This document shows, in pieces, positions 8,472 through 17,202 of a stretch of 64,000 bases of DNA; the first letter of the stretch is position 1; each line of letters begins with the position of its first letter. The notes below the pieces were generated by a model. The model searched no databases, was not told where the DNA came from, and was given only the letters and a program-made list of their open reading frames with translations. Source of the stretch: JAFDWI01 sp963764215 (lineage in GTDB: Bacteria > Actinomycetota > Acidimicrobiia > Acidimicrobiales > Iamiaceae). Made by a program: the position numbers and the translations under genes. The stretch lies in NCBI GenBank assembly GCA_963764215.1, contig CAVXRS010000003.1, positions 248,001-312,000 on the forward strand, written 5' to 3'.

Positions 8472-9465
8472 ATGAGCCGCTTCGCGCAGATGCGCGCCCG
8501 CCATGCCCTCGACGCGGCGGGTCTGGACCCGGGGACCCCGCTGGAACCAGCGAACAGTGTGACCAACGAGGTCTGGATCGGGCGTGAGCTGATCGTCCGG
8601 GTCAACTCACAGCCCAGCGACCGACTTCGCCGCGAGGCCTTTCTGGCGCGCCACCTCCCGCCAGAAGTGGGCTACCCGGAGATCATCGCTTACGGGGGCG
8701 AGGTCGGTGCCGACTACCTCATCCTGGAACGGCTCGACGGCCACCCCTTGAGCCGTTGGTGGCCGGGGTTGGACCTGGACCACCGACGAGAGGCCATCCG
8801 CCAACTGACCGAACGGCTGCGGGCGGTCCACCGGACCGTCGCCCCGCCGATGCCCGATCTCACCCATACGCCCCAGCTGCTCGTCCGTGCGACCGACGGC
8901 CGCATCGCCGTCGCACCGCTGCTCGCCGCCCTCGACGAGGCGGCGTCGCTCGATCACGTCGACGGGGCACTCCTCAGGGCGATCCGAGACGAAGTGGACG
9001 CGTCGGCGCACGTACCTGACCCCGTTCGATGCCACCACCCTCATCCACGGGGACCTCACCTTCGAGAACGTGCTCTGGGACGGCGAAAGGATCAGCGGGC
9101 TGCTCGACTTCGAGTGGGCTCGCCCAGGGCCTCCGGATCTCGACCTGGACATCCTGCTCCGCTTCTGCGCGTATCCGCATCTCCACGTGGCTCCCGACTA
9201 CGAGGACCGCACCCGGGCGAGCGACTATGCGGAGGTGCCCTGGTGGATCGCCGAGGACTACCCGGAGTTGTTCGACGCGCCCTACGTGACCGAACGGGTA
9301 CGCCTCTACGGCTTCGCCTGGGACGTCGCGGAGCTGATCGCCTTCCCGCCCAGGTGCGATCCCCGCAAACTGCCCGTCGAGCATCCCTACCACCGGCTGC
9401 GTCATGCCATCGACCGAACCAGCTATCTCGACGTGCTCGGGGACGAGGCCCGCATCAGCATCTGA
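8472..9465 (+). CDS. Aminoglycoside-phosphotransferase-like kinase (frameshifted)
   Basis: A small-molecule kinase of the APH/choline-kinase superfamily; the substrate is not evident. Seen: N-lobe 'NSVTNEVWIGRELIVRVN' (ATP-binding lysine replaced by Arg), 'YLILERLDGHPLSRWW' hinge, Brenner motif 'HGDLTFENVLWD' with catalytic Asp/Asn, and 'GLLDFEWARPGPPDLDL' in the metal-binding position. The first part (to about 9005) and the last part are in different frames, joined near 'DEVDASA' / 'TYLTPFD', so one base is missing or extra. The start is uncertain: ATG 8472 is close to the homology, ATG 8436 is in the same frame. About 330 residues when repaired. It converges on the acyl-CoA dehydrogenase gene with four bases between stops. 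Confidence 0.7.
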
Positions 9466-9469
9466 CGGA

Positions 9470-11269
9470 TCAGTACGCGTCCAGGGGAACTGCGAACAGC
9501 ACCGTTGCCCCGGTGCGTACCGCCGCGCCCATCCCGGAAACCGCTCCCAGCGAGTTCTCCGCGAAGAAGTGGGCCGTCGCGATCTTCGCCTCGTTGGCGG
9601 CCCGGTCGCCTTCGGACGCGTCGAGCAGACGCCACGCGGCGATCGCCTCCACGCCCAGCAACCACCCACCGACCAGGCGCGCGCACATCGACAGGAACGG
9701 CGTCGCACCGGTCAGCATGTCGTTCACGTCGCTTCGCCCACGCTCGCCGCAGCCAGCGCGCCGCCTCCTCGACGGCGTCGGTTGCGTCCGTGAGGCGCGC
9801 GGCGATGGCCACACCGGCGTCGCCGCAGTCCGACAGCTCGGCGATCGTCTGCCGAATCCTCTCGACGAGATCCGCGAATGCCGCACCCTGCCGGATGCCG
9901 AGCTTGCGGCCGACCAGGTCGATCGCCTGGATGCCGTTGGTCCCCTCGTAGATCGGGGTGATCCGCGCGTCGCGGTAGTGCTGCGCGACGCCGGTCTCCT
10001 CGATGTAGCCCATGCCACCGTGGACCTGCATCGCCAGGGAACTCACCTCGACCCCGAGATCGGTGCCCCAGGCCTTGCACAGCGGGGTGAGCAGCTCGAC
10101 CAGCTCCGTTGATCGGTCGCGCTCGGCGGAGTCCGGGTGTCGGTCGGAGCGGTCGAGGTGGAACGCATCGAAGTAGCACATCGCCCGGAGCGCCTCGATC
10201 GACGACTTCATCGTGAGCAGCATGCGTCGCACGTCGGGATGCTCGGCGATCGGCGATCTCGTCCCCGGCTCCGCACCGACCGCCCGACCCTGCAGACGCT
10301 CCTTCGCGTACGCGACCGCCTGTTGGTAGGCGCGCACGGAGAGCCCGAGGCCCTCGATCGCGACCCCCAGCCGCGCATTGTTCATCATCGTGAACATGGT
10401 GCGCATTCCGGCGTGAGGTTCCCCGAGCAGCCAACCGACCGCACCGTCGGATTCGGACCCGTAGTCCATGACGCAGGTCGGCGAGGCCTTCACGCCCATC
10501 TTGTGCTCGATGCTGGAACACCGTCACGTCGTTGCGCGCCCCCAGCTTGCCGGCTTCGTCGACCAGGTACTTCGGCACGATGAAGCAGGAGATCCCCTTG
10601 GTGCCCGCCGGCGCGTCCGGGAGACGCGCCAGGACCAGATGCACGATGTTCTCGGTGAGGTCGTGCTCACCGAAGGTGATGAAGATCTTCGTTCCGGTGA
10701 TCCGATAGGTGCCGTCGTCGGCCGGGACGGCCCGGGTTCGGACGTTGCCGACGTCGGATCCGGCATCGGGTTCGGTGAGGTTCATCGAGCCGGTCCACTC
10801 ACCGGTGACCATCGCTGCAGATAGCTGCCGTTGAGGTGCATCGTCGCCGTGGGCCACGATCGCGTCGATGGCGCCCAGGGTGAGCTTCGGCGCCATCGCG
10901 AAAGCCATGTTGGCGCTGTCGAGCATTTCCTGCATGGCGATTCCGACGACCCAGGGGAAGCCGCCGCCACCCAAGTCCTCGCCGAAGGGAACCGATCCCC
11001 AGCCGGCCTCCACGTATCTGCTCGTAGATCTCCTTGAACACCGCCGGAGTGGTGACGACCCCGTCGCTCCATGTCGATTCCTCCACGTCGCCGATGCGAT
11101 TCGTGGGAGCGACCTCCTCGGCGACGAACCGTCCGTACTCGGCGAGGATTGCTGCCACGTTCTCCGAATCGGCATGGCCGAAGCCCGGGAAGCGTGCACA
11201 GCTCGTCGAGGTCGGCGACGTGATGCAGCGCGAAGTGATGTCGTCGAGCGGCGGTGAGTAGTCGGTCAT
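9470..11269 (-). CDS. Acyl-CoA dehydrogenase, long (about 600-residue) type, several frameshifts
   Basis: An FAD-dependent acyl-CoA dehydrogenase of the form with a C-terminal extension. Seen in pieces: 'MTDYSPPLDDI' start, 'YVEAGWGSVPFGEDLGG', 'GEWTGSMNLTEPDAGSDVG' (FAD/acyl-CoA binding), 'ARNDVTV', 'MGVKASPTCVMDYG', 'TMMNNARLGVAIEGL', 'QVHGGMGYIEETGVAQHYRDARI' split around the usual FAD motif, 'PIYEGTNGIQAIDLVGRKL', and 'GATVLFAVPLDAY' at the end. The frame changes near 11240, 11190, 11015, 10840, 10510 and 9740, more than in any other gene here. Either this is a decaying gene or local assembly quality is poor; essential genes in the window also carry frameshifts, which favours the second. 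Substrate chain length is unknown. Confidence 0.75.
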
Positions 11270-11277
11270 GGACCGAG

Positions 11278-11307
11278 CGTAGAGGTCCTCGACCCGGTCG
11301 GTGTCAA
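11278..11307 (-). promoter_or_regulatory. Candidate promoter of the acyl-CoA dehydrogenase gene, near-leaderless
   Basis: On the minus strand a perfect TTGACA is followed after 18 bases by TCTACG. The predicted transcript start falls one or two bases before the ATG at 11269, which would give a leaderless or nearly leaderless message. Confidence 0.4.
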
Positions 11308-11365
11308 CCTGGGTTTTCCGGCGCACAATGGTGGGGAGAGACCCGAATCGACCAGGAGGACGTAG

Positions 11366-11774
11366 ATGACGACCAGGATCAGGAACTCGCTCGGCGGTTG
11401 ACCCCACTGCAGTACGAGGTGACCCAGAACGGCGGTACCGAAGCACCCTTCACGGGAGCGTACTGGGACAACCACACGCGGGCGCCTACCGCTGCGTCGT
11501 GTGCGGCGCGCCGTTGTTCGACTCGGATCACAAGTTCGAATCGGGCACCGGTTGGCCGAGCTTCACCCAGGTCGCCGACGAGGGCAACGTCCGCCTGGTC
11601 ACCGACTCGTCACACGGCATGATCCGGACCGAGGTCCGTTGCGCGAACTGCGACGCCCACCTGGGCCATCGCTTCGACGACGGCCCGGCCCCCACCGGTC
11701 AGCGGTACTGCATGAATTCGGCGGCCCTCGACTTCACCGGAGATCAGCCGGAGGAATCCCCACCGTCGACATGA
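11366..11774 (+). CDS. msrB: Peptide methionine (R)-S-oxide reductase (two frameshifts)
   Basis: MsrB reduces the R epimer of methionine sulfoxide in oxidised proteins. Seen: 'LTPLQYEVTQNGGTEAPFTG', zinc-binding 'CVVCG' and 'CANCDAHLGH', 'SGTGWPSF', and the catalytic Cys in 'GQRYCMNSAAL'. The ATG at 11366 has a strong AGGAGG upstream, but its frame closes at once; the conserved N-terminus is in the next frame, so one base is wrong within a few codons of the start. A second break lies near 11482, between 'GAYWDN' and 'YRCVVC'. Repaired length is about 136 residues, normal for MsrB. Divergent from the acyl-CoA dehydrogenase gene. Confidence 0.88.
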
Positions 11775-11796
11775 CGAGCGCAGTACGATCCGCACG

Positions 11797-12414
11797 ATGA
11801 CCGACGGCACGCTGACCGGACCCGGGGTGATCGACGGCGCGGTGGCGGCGGACACCGCCGACGACTTCGAGATCGTCCCCCGCAAGGGGCTCATCGCCGT
11901 TGCGATCGTCTTCGTCCTCCTCATCGTCGCGATCGCGACGAACCAGCGCTGGCCGCTCGAATTGGCCCATGTCGGGGGTGGCGCGGCCTGGACGATCATC
12001 GACCTCTTCATGGGCTTCGTCATCGGGCCGATCCTCGGGTCCATGTCGATACCGGCACGTATCGAGCTGACCAAGAAGCTGATGCCGAAGATGGTGTTGA
12101 TCATGCCCACCGTGGTCACCCTGACGCTCGCAGCCGGTTGGCAGCTCGGCATGTTCCTGGGCACCGTGGATTCGGGATTCCCGGCACATTCCTGGGTGGT
12201 GGCCAGCTACGTCGTCGTCGGCGTCATGGCCGTCGTCGCACTCGGACTGCTCGAACCGGCGAACATCGCGGTCCTCTTCGAACTGAAGAAGCCGCAGCCC
12301 AATCCGACCGTGATCGCAACCTTGATGAAGCGATTCATCTTCACCTCCGCGATCACCGGTTCGATGCAGATCGCCACGCTCGTCATCATGACCAAGATCT
12401 CGGGGCATCTGTGA
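11797..12414 (+). CDS. Integral membrane protein, four predicted helices
   Basis: A 205-residue protein I cannot assign. Seen: a charged, acidic N-terminal tail of about 30 residues, then four hydrophobic segments at roughly 31-50, 68-88, 105-128 and 137-160, with a weaker fifth near the C-terminus. 'LAHVGGGAAWTIIDL' in the second region recalls His/Gly motifs of small CopD- or DUF2269-like membrane proteins, but this is only a resemblance. Its stop overlaps the GTG start of the next membrane-protein gene, so the pair probably forms a complex or works together. The gene follows msrB after 22 bases on the same strand. Confidence 0.6.
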   Translation: MTDGTLTGPGVIDGAVAADTADDFEIVPRKGLIAVAIVFVLLIVAIATNQRWPLELAHVGGGAAWTIIDLFMGFVIGPILGSMSIPARIELTKKLMPKMVLIMPTVVTLTLAAGWQLGMFLGTVDSGFPAHSWVVASYVVVGVMAVVALGLLEPANIAVLFELKKPQPNPTVIATLMKRFIFTSAITGSMQIATLVIMTKISGHL

Positions 12415-12890
12415 GTTCCCCCGCTGATCACCCGATGCCCCCGCTGACCCACGGCGCCGCTCCCGACGCCAGGATTCCACCGGTCACCGAGATCGGCATG
12501 ACCTCGCTCGCGCTCATCATCATCGGCGGGATCTATCTCGCCGCGCACCTCCCCCAGGCGGTCCCGTTGCTCCCCGCGATCGTCCTGCTCGTCGCCTCGG
12601 TGCTCCTGCTAGCGGTGAATCTGACGCTGTTGGCACGGTGTCGTGGATTCAATTGGCGGCGGTTCCTCATGGTCTTCAAGTGGGGTCTGCTGGCCTACGC
12701 GATCACCGCCGGCATGATCGAATACGCGTTCGTCCGAGACGGACTGTCGGGCGGCCCGCTCGTGGTGCTCACGCTCTCCATCGTGGTGTACGCCGTCCAC
12801 GTACCGATCCTGATCGCGTTCACCGTCGCCCGATTCGACCCACGGCCGGATCTCGACCGCTTCACGAGGGCCGCCGGCGGGCCCGACTGA
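12411..12890 (+). CDS. Small integral membrane protein, partner of the preceding gene
   Basis: A 159-residue hydrophobic protein with no recognised family. The start is a GTG whose GTGA overlaps the stop of the upstream gene. A Pro-rich N-terminal tail of about 30 residues precedes four hydrophobic segments (about 36-50, 54-72, 86-104 and 117-138); the C-terminus is charged ('RFDPRPDLDRF'). The tight overlap implies coupled translation with the four-helix protein upstream. The gene is convergent with the crotonase gene, with seven bases between stops and no visible terminator. Confidence 0.55.
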   Translation: MSSPADHPMPPLTHGAAPDARIPPVTEIGMTSLALIIIGGIYLAAHLPQAVPLLPAIVLLVASVLLLAVNLTLLARCRGFNWRRFLMVFKWGLLAYAITAGMIEYAFVRDGLSGGPLVVLTLSIVVYAVHVPILIAFTVARFDPRPDLDRFTRAAGGPD

Positions 12891-12897
12891 GACGGAT

Positions 12898-13704
12898 TCA
12901 GCCCGTCCCGAACTGTGGCGGGCGCTTCTCGCGGTGCGAAGCGACACCTTCACGCACGTCGGCGCCACCGAATCCCACGAACTCGTAGCCCCATGAGGCG
13001 TCGAAGATCGGCGCGGCCAGCCGGAACCACCCGTTCATCGCCATCTTGGTGAGACGAATCGCCTGCTGCGCTCCGGTCGCCAGCCGTTCGGCGACGTCGA
13101 ATGCGGTCTCGAGCACGTCCTCGGCGGGAACGCTCCGCGAGACCATGCCGAGCTGTTCGGCCTGCTGCCCGGTCATGGGTTCACACAACAGCAGGTGGTA
13201 TTTCGCCTTGGCCATGCCGCACAGCAGTGGCCAGACGATCGCGGCATGGTCACCGGCGGCGACGCCGAGCCTCGTGTGGCCGTCGATGATCCGCGCGTCC
13301 TCCGCGACGATGGAGATGTCCGCCAACAGCGCCACGACCAGTCCGGCCCCGACCGCTGGTCCGTGCACCGCCGAGACGATCGGCGTCGAACACTCCACGA
13401 GGTTGTGCACGAGATCCCGTGCTTCGCGCATGACCCGATCCCTCAGCAACGGGTCCTGGGTCATGCGCTCGACCATGTCGAGATCCCCTCCGGCCGAAAA
13501 ACCCCTGCCCGCTCCGTGGACGACGACGACCCGTGTGTCCGGATCGGCATCCACGTCTCGCCAGACCGTGGCGAGTTCGCGGTGCAGGACCTCGTCGGTC
13601 GCGTTGAGGACCTCGGGTCGATGCAACGTCACCTGCAGGATGCCCTGGTCGTGGCGGGTGAACAGCAGCCGCTCATAGCGTTCGTAGGGTGCGACGTCGT
13701 TCAT
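12898..13704 (-). CDS. Enoyl-CoA hydratase/isomerase family protein (crotonase fold)
   Basis: A 268-residue crotonase-fold protein acting on a CoA thioester. Seen: 'LHRPEVLNATDEVLH', oxyanion-hole segments 'GAGRGFSAGGDLDM' and 'HGPAVGAGLVVALLADISI', and the end 'VREGVASHREKRPPQF' typical of the family. The usual catalytic-Glu segment reads 'HTRLGVAAGDHAAIVW', so the standard Glu pair of hydratases is not obvious and the reaction may be isomerisation or another crotonase chemistry. The ATG start overlaps the stop of the upstream membrane-anchored gene (ATGA), which is an odd functional pairing and probably reflects compact packing. Confidence 0.85.
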   Translation of the reverse strand: MNDVAPYERYERLLFTRHDQGILQVTLHRPEVLNATDEVLHRELATVWRDVDADPDTRVVVVHGAGRGFSAGGDLDMVERMTQDPLLRDRVMREARDLVHNLVECSTPIVSAVHGPAVGAGLVVALLADISIVAEDARIIDGHTRLGVAAGDHAAIVWPLLCGMAKAKYHLLLCEPMTGQQAEQLGMVSRSVPAEDVLETAFDVAERLATGAQQAIRLTKMAMNGWFRLAAPIFDASWGYEFVGFGGADVREGVASHREKRPPQFGTG

Positions 13705-14522
13705 CTCTGGTTCCCTCGCTCTTCCTTCCCGGCGCGTTCCTCGGTCCGATCGAGGCGACGCTGCCTGCGGATGACTCCTTCGGATTCGAGCGCATCGACA
13801 CCGACCAAGGCAACCTCGGGATCGGTGGAGTCGGGGTGGAAGCGACCGACCTGTCCGGCCTGTAGGGTGACCCTTCCCACGACCTCGGAACCGTGGACCG
13901 CGGCCGAGCCGGCGAGACACATCACGTAGGTCCATCGTGGCTCGACGAGGACGAAGAGGGTCCCGTTCGCCGCGACCCATACCGCCGACGTGCGGACCGT
14001 GCACGTGAACTGGTCGACCGATTCCGGGTCGTGGAACCAGAGGGTGCCCCGGGGAAGCCGCACGGCACAACGCGTCGGGCCGCCCGAATCGGTGACGAAC
14101 ACCCGCAGGCCGCCGACGGCGGCCTGCTGGACACGCAAGACGCCCCCATCTCCCCGGTCGTACTCGGTGAAGGTCGTTCCCGCGTCGCTGATCGTCCGGT
14201 CGGGATCGCCGGTCACCTCGAGCAGCGATGGAACCGAGGCATCCGTCGCCTCGCCATCGCGCGCCGAATCCGCGACGGGTTCGCCTTCGCCCCCGACGCC
14301 ACCGTCGACCGGCTCCTCGTCCCGATCGTCCGCCGACGACGAGTGATCGTCGATCGCGTCCAGCGCCCCGGTCACCTCGTCCTCCCCGCCCAACGACGAA
14401 CGACGGATCTCGCTCAACTCCCCGAGCCAGACCGAACGCGCCGAACGCGACCGGCGCAACAGGACGACAGCGGTGACGGCCGCCAGAACGACGACGACGA
14501 CGATCACGATGATGAACAGCAT
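13701..14522 (-). CDS. Membrane-anchored protein with FecR-like beta domain
   Basis: A 273-residue protein. Seen: an N-terminal membrane helix (residues 2-23, nearly all Ile/Val/Ala/Leu), a basic cluster, a long acidic low-complexity stretch (about 45-95), then a beta-rich region with 'SDAGTTFTEYD', 'GTLWFHDPESVDQF', 'VRTSAVWVAANGTLFVLV' and 'VTLQAGQVGRFHPD'. That pattern (response to a value, surface contact, 'GQ' turn) resembles FecR domains, which bind or sense at the envelope. Topology cannot be fixed because the helix is followed by Arg residues, suggesting the bulk is cytoplasmic. Overlaps the crotonase gene by four bases and is divergent from mutM. Confidence 0.55.
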   Translation of the reverse strand: MLFIIVIVVVVVLAAVTAVVLLRRSRSARSVWLGELSEIRRSSLGGEDEVTGALDAIDDHSSSADDRDEEPVDGGVGGEGEPVADSARDGEATDASVPSLLEVTGDPDRTISDAGTTFTEYDRGDGGVLRVQQAAVGGLRVFVTDSGGPTRCAVRLPRGTLWFHDPESVDQFTCTVRTSAVWVAANGTLFVLVEPRWTYVMCLAGSAAVHGSEVVGRVTLQAGQVGRFHPDSTDPEVALVGVDALESEGVIRRQRRLDRTEERAGKEERGNQR

Positions 14523-14638
14523 TTGGGCGATCTGCTCTCAGTCCGGACCCTCGGGTCCGAAGACGGAACGGTGGAGCCCAAGCGTACGGCACGCCCCTCG
14601 AGGAGACGGCACCCCGTGTCCGAGCCTACGGTTGGACG

Positions 14639-15457
14639 GTGCCCGAACTCCCGGAGGTCGAGACCATCCGACGCCAGCTTGACGGCCGTCTCCGCGGACG
14701 CCGGGTCGTGGCCGCATGGGGGCATCCGTCGACCAAGTTCGTCGAGGCCTCCGCGGTTCTCGGTTCCGAACTCGGCGCCGTGCGACGACGCGGCAAGTAC
14801 CTCCTCATCGACAGCAGCGATGGGCGGGAGTTGGTCATCCATCTCGGCATGACCGGCACCATCGATCTGCACACGGACCGGACCGACGACGGAATCCGGC
14901 CAGCCGGCCGATGGCAACGCGCCCGGTGGGATCTGGACGACGGATCGGTCCTGGAGCTCGGCGACCAGCGACGATTCGGCCGTGTCGCCGTCGTCGAGAC
15001 AGGCGACTACTCGCGACTGCCGACGCTCGCCGCGATCGGCCCGGAACCACTCGGTCCCGGGTTCACCGTCGACCATCTCCAGCGGGGCCTCGCCGCCGGG
15101 CGGCGCCGGGTCAAGACCCATCTCCTCGATCAGCGGCTGGTCGCCGGTATCGGCAACATCTACGCCGACGAGTCACTGTGGCGCGCCCGGATCAACCCGG
15201 TGAGCCGACGGGTCGGCCCGGATCGGGCGGCCGCACTGCACGGCGCGCTGGTCGAGGTGCTCAGCGAGGCCATCGCACACGGCGGCACCCGGCTCCGCAA
15301 CTACCGGAGCGTGGAGGGCGACACCGGTGCCCACCAGTGGCACCTGGACTGCTACGGGCGGAATGGCCGACCCTGCCCACGCTGTGGCGCTCACCTTCGA
15401 CGGCGGATCGTCGACGGTCGGGGCACGACCTGGTGTCCGCGTTGTCAGGCACGTTGA
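14639..15457 (+). CDS. mutM: Formamidopyrimidine-DNA glycosylase (canonical Fpg/MutM)
   Basis: A 272-residue bifunctional DNA glycosylase/AP lyase removing 8-oxoguanine and FaPy lesions. Seen: start 'MPELPEVET' with catalytic Pro2 and Glu3, the DNA-contact lysine in 'RRRGKYLLI', 'HLGMTG', the H2TH element 'GIGNIYADESLW' and a C-terminal four-Cys zinc finger ('CPRCG...CPRCQ'). The start is GTG, chosen because Pro2 must follow the initiator. All diagnostic residues are present, in contrast to the second family member at 57641-58480. A hairpin follows the stop. Confidence 0.95.
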   Translation: MPELPEVETIRRQLDGRLRGRRVVAAWGHPSTKFVEASAVLGSELGAVRRRGKYLLIDSSDGRELVIHLGMTGTIDLHTDRTDDGIRPAGRWQRARWDLDDGSVLELGDQRRFGRVAVVETGDYSRLPTLAAIGPEPLGPGFTVDHLQRGLAAGRRRVKTHLLDQRLVAGIGNIYADESLWRARINPVSRRVGPDRAAALHGALVEVLSEAIAHGGTRLRNYRSVEGDTGAHQWHLDCYGRNGRPCPRCGAHLRRRIVDGRGTTWCPRCQAR

Positions 15458-15490
15458 CGTCCACGCCGGCGGCCACGACCCGGGCGAATG

Positions 15491-15508
15491 ACCCTCCGCC
15501 GGGAGGGT
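15491..15508 (+). terminator. Hairpin after mutM
   Basis: A perfect seven-base-pair stem (ACCCTCC / GGAGGGT) with loop GCCG lies 33 bases past the mutM stop. There is no U-tract. It may separate mutM from the SDR gene. Confidence 0.45.
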
Positions 15509-15513
15509 AGGGT
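15508..15513 (+). promoter_or_regulatory. Candidate -10 (TAGGGT) before the SDR gene
   Basis: TAGGGT lies seven bases before the ATG at 15521, spacing expected for a leaderless transcript. It overlaps the last base of the mutM hairpin. No clear -35 at the usual distance. Confidence 0.35.
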
Positions 15514-15520
15514 CCCTGCG

Positions 15521-16288
15521 ATGAACGAGTTGTTCTCCATCGAAGGCAGATCAGCGCTGGTCACGGGCGGAAGCCGGGGAATCGGTCTGATGATCGCCGA
15601 GGGCTTCGTGCGCGCCGGCGCGAAGGTGACCATCGCGTCACGGAAGGCCGACGTGTGTGAGGCGGAGGCTGCGCGTCTCTCGGAATTCGGCTCCTGCCGG
15701 GCTCTCGCTGCCGACCTGTCGAGCGAAGACGGGTGCCGAGCGTTGGCCGACGCGTACCTGGCCGAGGACGACGGTCTCGACATCCTGGTCAACAACGCAG
15801 GCGCGACCTGGGGCGCTCCGCTGGCCGAGTTCGACGATGCCGCCTGGAACCGCACCCTTGACCTGAACGTCAAAGGCGTGTTCCACACCACGAAGTTCCT
15901 GATCTCGGCACTTCGACGAGACGCAACCGCCGAGCATCCGTCCCGGGTGATCAACATCGGATCGATCGACGGCATCCACGTCCCACTTCTGGAGACCTAC
16001 TCGTATTCCGCATCGAAGGCCGCGGTGCACCAGCTCACGCGCCATCTGGCCGCGAAGCTCGCACCCCAGATCACCGTCAACGCGATCGCCCCGGGCCCGT
16101 TCGAATCGAAGATGATGCACGCCACCCTGGAGGCGGCCGGAGACGCCATCGCCGCGTCGGCGCCGCTCAAGCGAATCGGCCGGCCCGACGACATGGCCGG
16201 CGCGGCGATCTTTCTCGCCTCCCGAGCCGGTTCGTACGTGACCGGGACGATCCTCCCCGTCGACGGTGGCATCGCCACCACCAAGTAG
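15521..16288 (+). CDS. Short-chain dehydrogenase/reductase
   Basis: A 255-residue classical SDR. Seen: the cofactor motif 'VTGGSRGIG' (residues 14-22), 'DILVNNAGATWG', catalytic Ser in 'INIGSIDG', 'YSYSASKAAVHQL' with catalytic Tyr and Lys, 'INAIAPGPFESKM'-like segment and C-terminal 'YVTGTILPVDGG'. 'ASRK' after the second beta strand suggests NADPH preference. It resembles FabG-like or gluconate-5-dehydrogenase-like enzymes; the substrate is not evident. The gene is followed three bases later by menB and forms the head of a four-gene co-directional run. Confidence 0.88.
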   Translation: MNELFSIEGRSALVTGGSRGIGLMIAEGFVRAGAKVTIASRKADVCEAEAARLSEFGSCRALAADLSSEDGCRALADAYLAEDDGLDILVNNAGATWGAPLAEFDDAAWNRTLDLNVKGVFHTTKFLISALRRDATAEHPSRVINIGSIDGIHVPLLETYSYSASKAAVHQLTRHLAAKLAPQITVNAIAPGPFESKMMHATLEAAGDAIAASAPLKRIGRPDDMAGAAIFLASRAGSYVTGTILPVDGGIATTK

Positions 16289-16291
16289 CCG

Positions 16292-17200
16292 ATGACCGAT
16301 CACGTCTCGGACTTGTTCGATCCCACGAGGTGGGAACGTGTCGACGGCTTCGACCTGGAAGACGTCACCTATCACCGCTGTGTCGACCAGGGGACCGTGC
16401 GGATCGCCTTCGACCGCCCCGAGGTCCGCAACGCCTTCCGTCCGTCCACTGTCGACGAGTTGGCCCGTGTGCTGGACCACGCGCGGACGAGCGACGACGT
16501 GGGTTGCGTGCTCCTCACGGGGAATGGGCCGTCGCCTCGGGATGGCGGTTGGGCCTTCTGTTCGGGAGGGGACCAACGGATCCGAGGAGCCGACGGCTAC
16601 CGCTATGCCGACGGTGACGACGCGTCGACCATCGATCGATCCCGGTCAGGACGACTCCACATCCTGGAAGTGCAGCGGCTCATCCGTTTCATGGGCAAGG
16701 TCGTCATCGCCGTCGTTCCGGGCTGGGCCGCCGGTGGTGGGCACAGCCTCCACGTCGTGTGTGATCTGACCATCGCGAGTGCCGAACACGCCCGCTTCAG
16801 GCAGACCGATGCGGACGTGGCGAGCTTCGACGGTGGCTTCGGCTCTGCCTACCTCGCCCGTCAGGTGGGACAGAAGTTCGCCCGTGAGATCTTCTTCCTC
16901 GGCGACACCTATGACGCCGAAGCGGCGGTCGCCATGGGGATGGTCAACGCCGCGGTCCCCCACGACGAGCTCGAAGCCACCGCACTCGACTGGGCGGCCC
17001 GCATCAATGCGAAGAGCCCGACCGCCCAGCGGATGCTGAAGTTCGCGTTCAACCTCGTCGACGACGGACTCATCGGTCAGCAGATCTTCGCGGGCGAGGC
17101 CACGCGCCTCGCCTACGGTGGCCCCGAAGCGGCCGAAGGTCGGGATGCGTTTCTCGAGAAGCGCGACCCGGACTGGTCGCCCTATCCCTGGGCCTACTAG
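16292..17200 (+). CDS. menB: 1,4-dihydroxy-2-naphthoyl-CoA synthase (MenB)
   Basis: A 302-residue crotonase-fold enzyme closing the second ring of menaquinone from o-succinylbenzoyl-CoA. Seen: 'FDRPEVRNAFRPSTVDEL', 'FCSGGDQRIRG' (oxyanion hole), 'VVPGWAAGGGHSLHVVCDL', 'QTDADVASFDGGFGSAYLA' with the catalytic Asp and 'RQVGQKFAREIFFLG', plus the typical C-terminus 'DWSPYPWAY'. These are strong MenB signatures. No other men genes are adjacent; the flanking SDR, GlcD-like oxidase and ThDP enzyme are not standard menaquinone enzymes. The next gene starts two bases after the stop. Confidence 0.93.
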   Translation: MTDHVSDLFDPTRWERVDGFDLEDVTYHRCVDQGTVRIAFDRPEVRNAFRPSTVDELARVLDHARTSDDVGCVLLTGNGPSPRDGGWAFCSGGDQRIRGADGYRYADGDDASTIDRSRSGRLHILEVQRLIRFMGKVVIAVVPGWAAGGGHSLHVVCDLTIASAEHARFRQTDADVASFDGGFGSAYLARQVGQKFAREIFFLGDTYDAEAAVAMGMVNAAVPHDELEATALDWAARINAKSPTAQRMLKFAFNLVDDGLIGQQIFAGEATRLAYGGPEAAEGRDAFLEKRDPDWSPYPWAY

Positions 17201-17202
17201 AG

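Noticed and set aside
16292..17200. MenB as evidence for a local menaquinone operon
   Set aside because: No other men gene is adjacent and the neighbours belong to other enzyme families.
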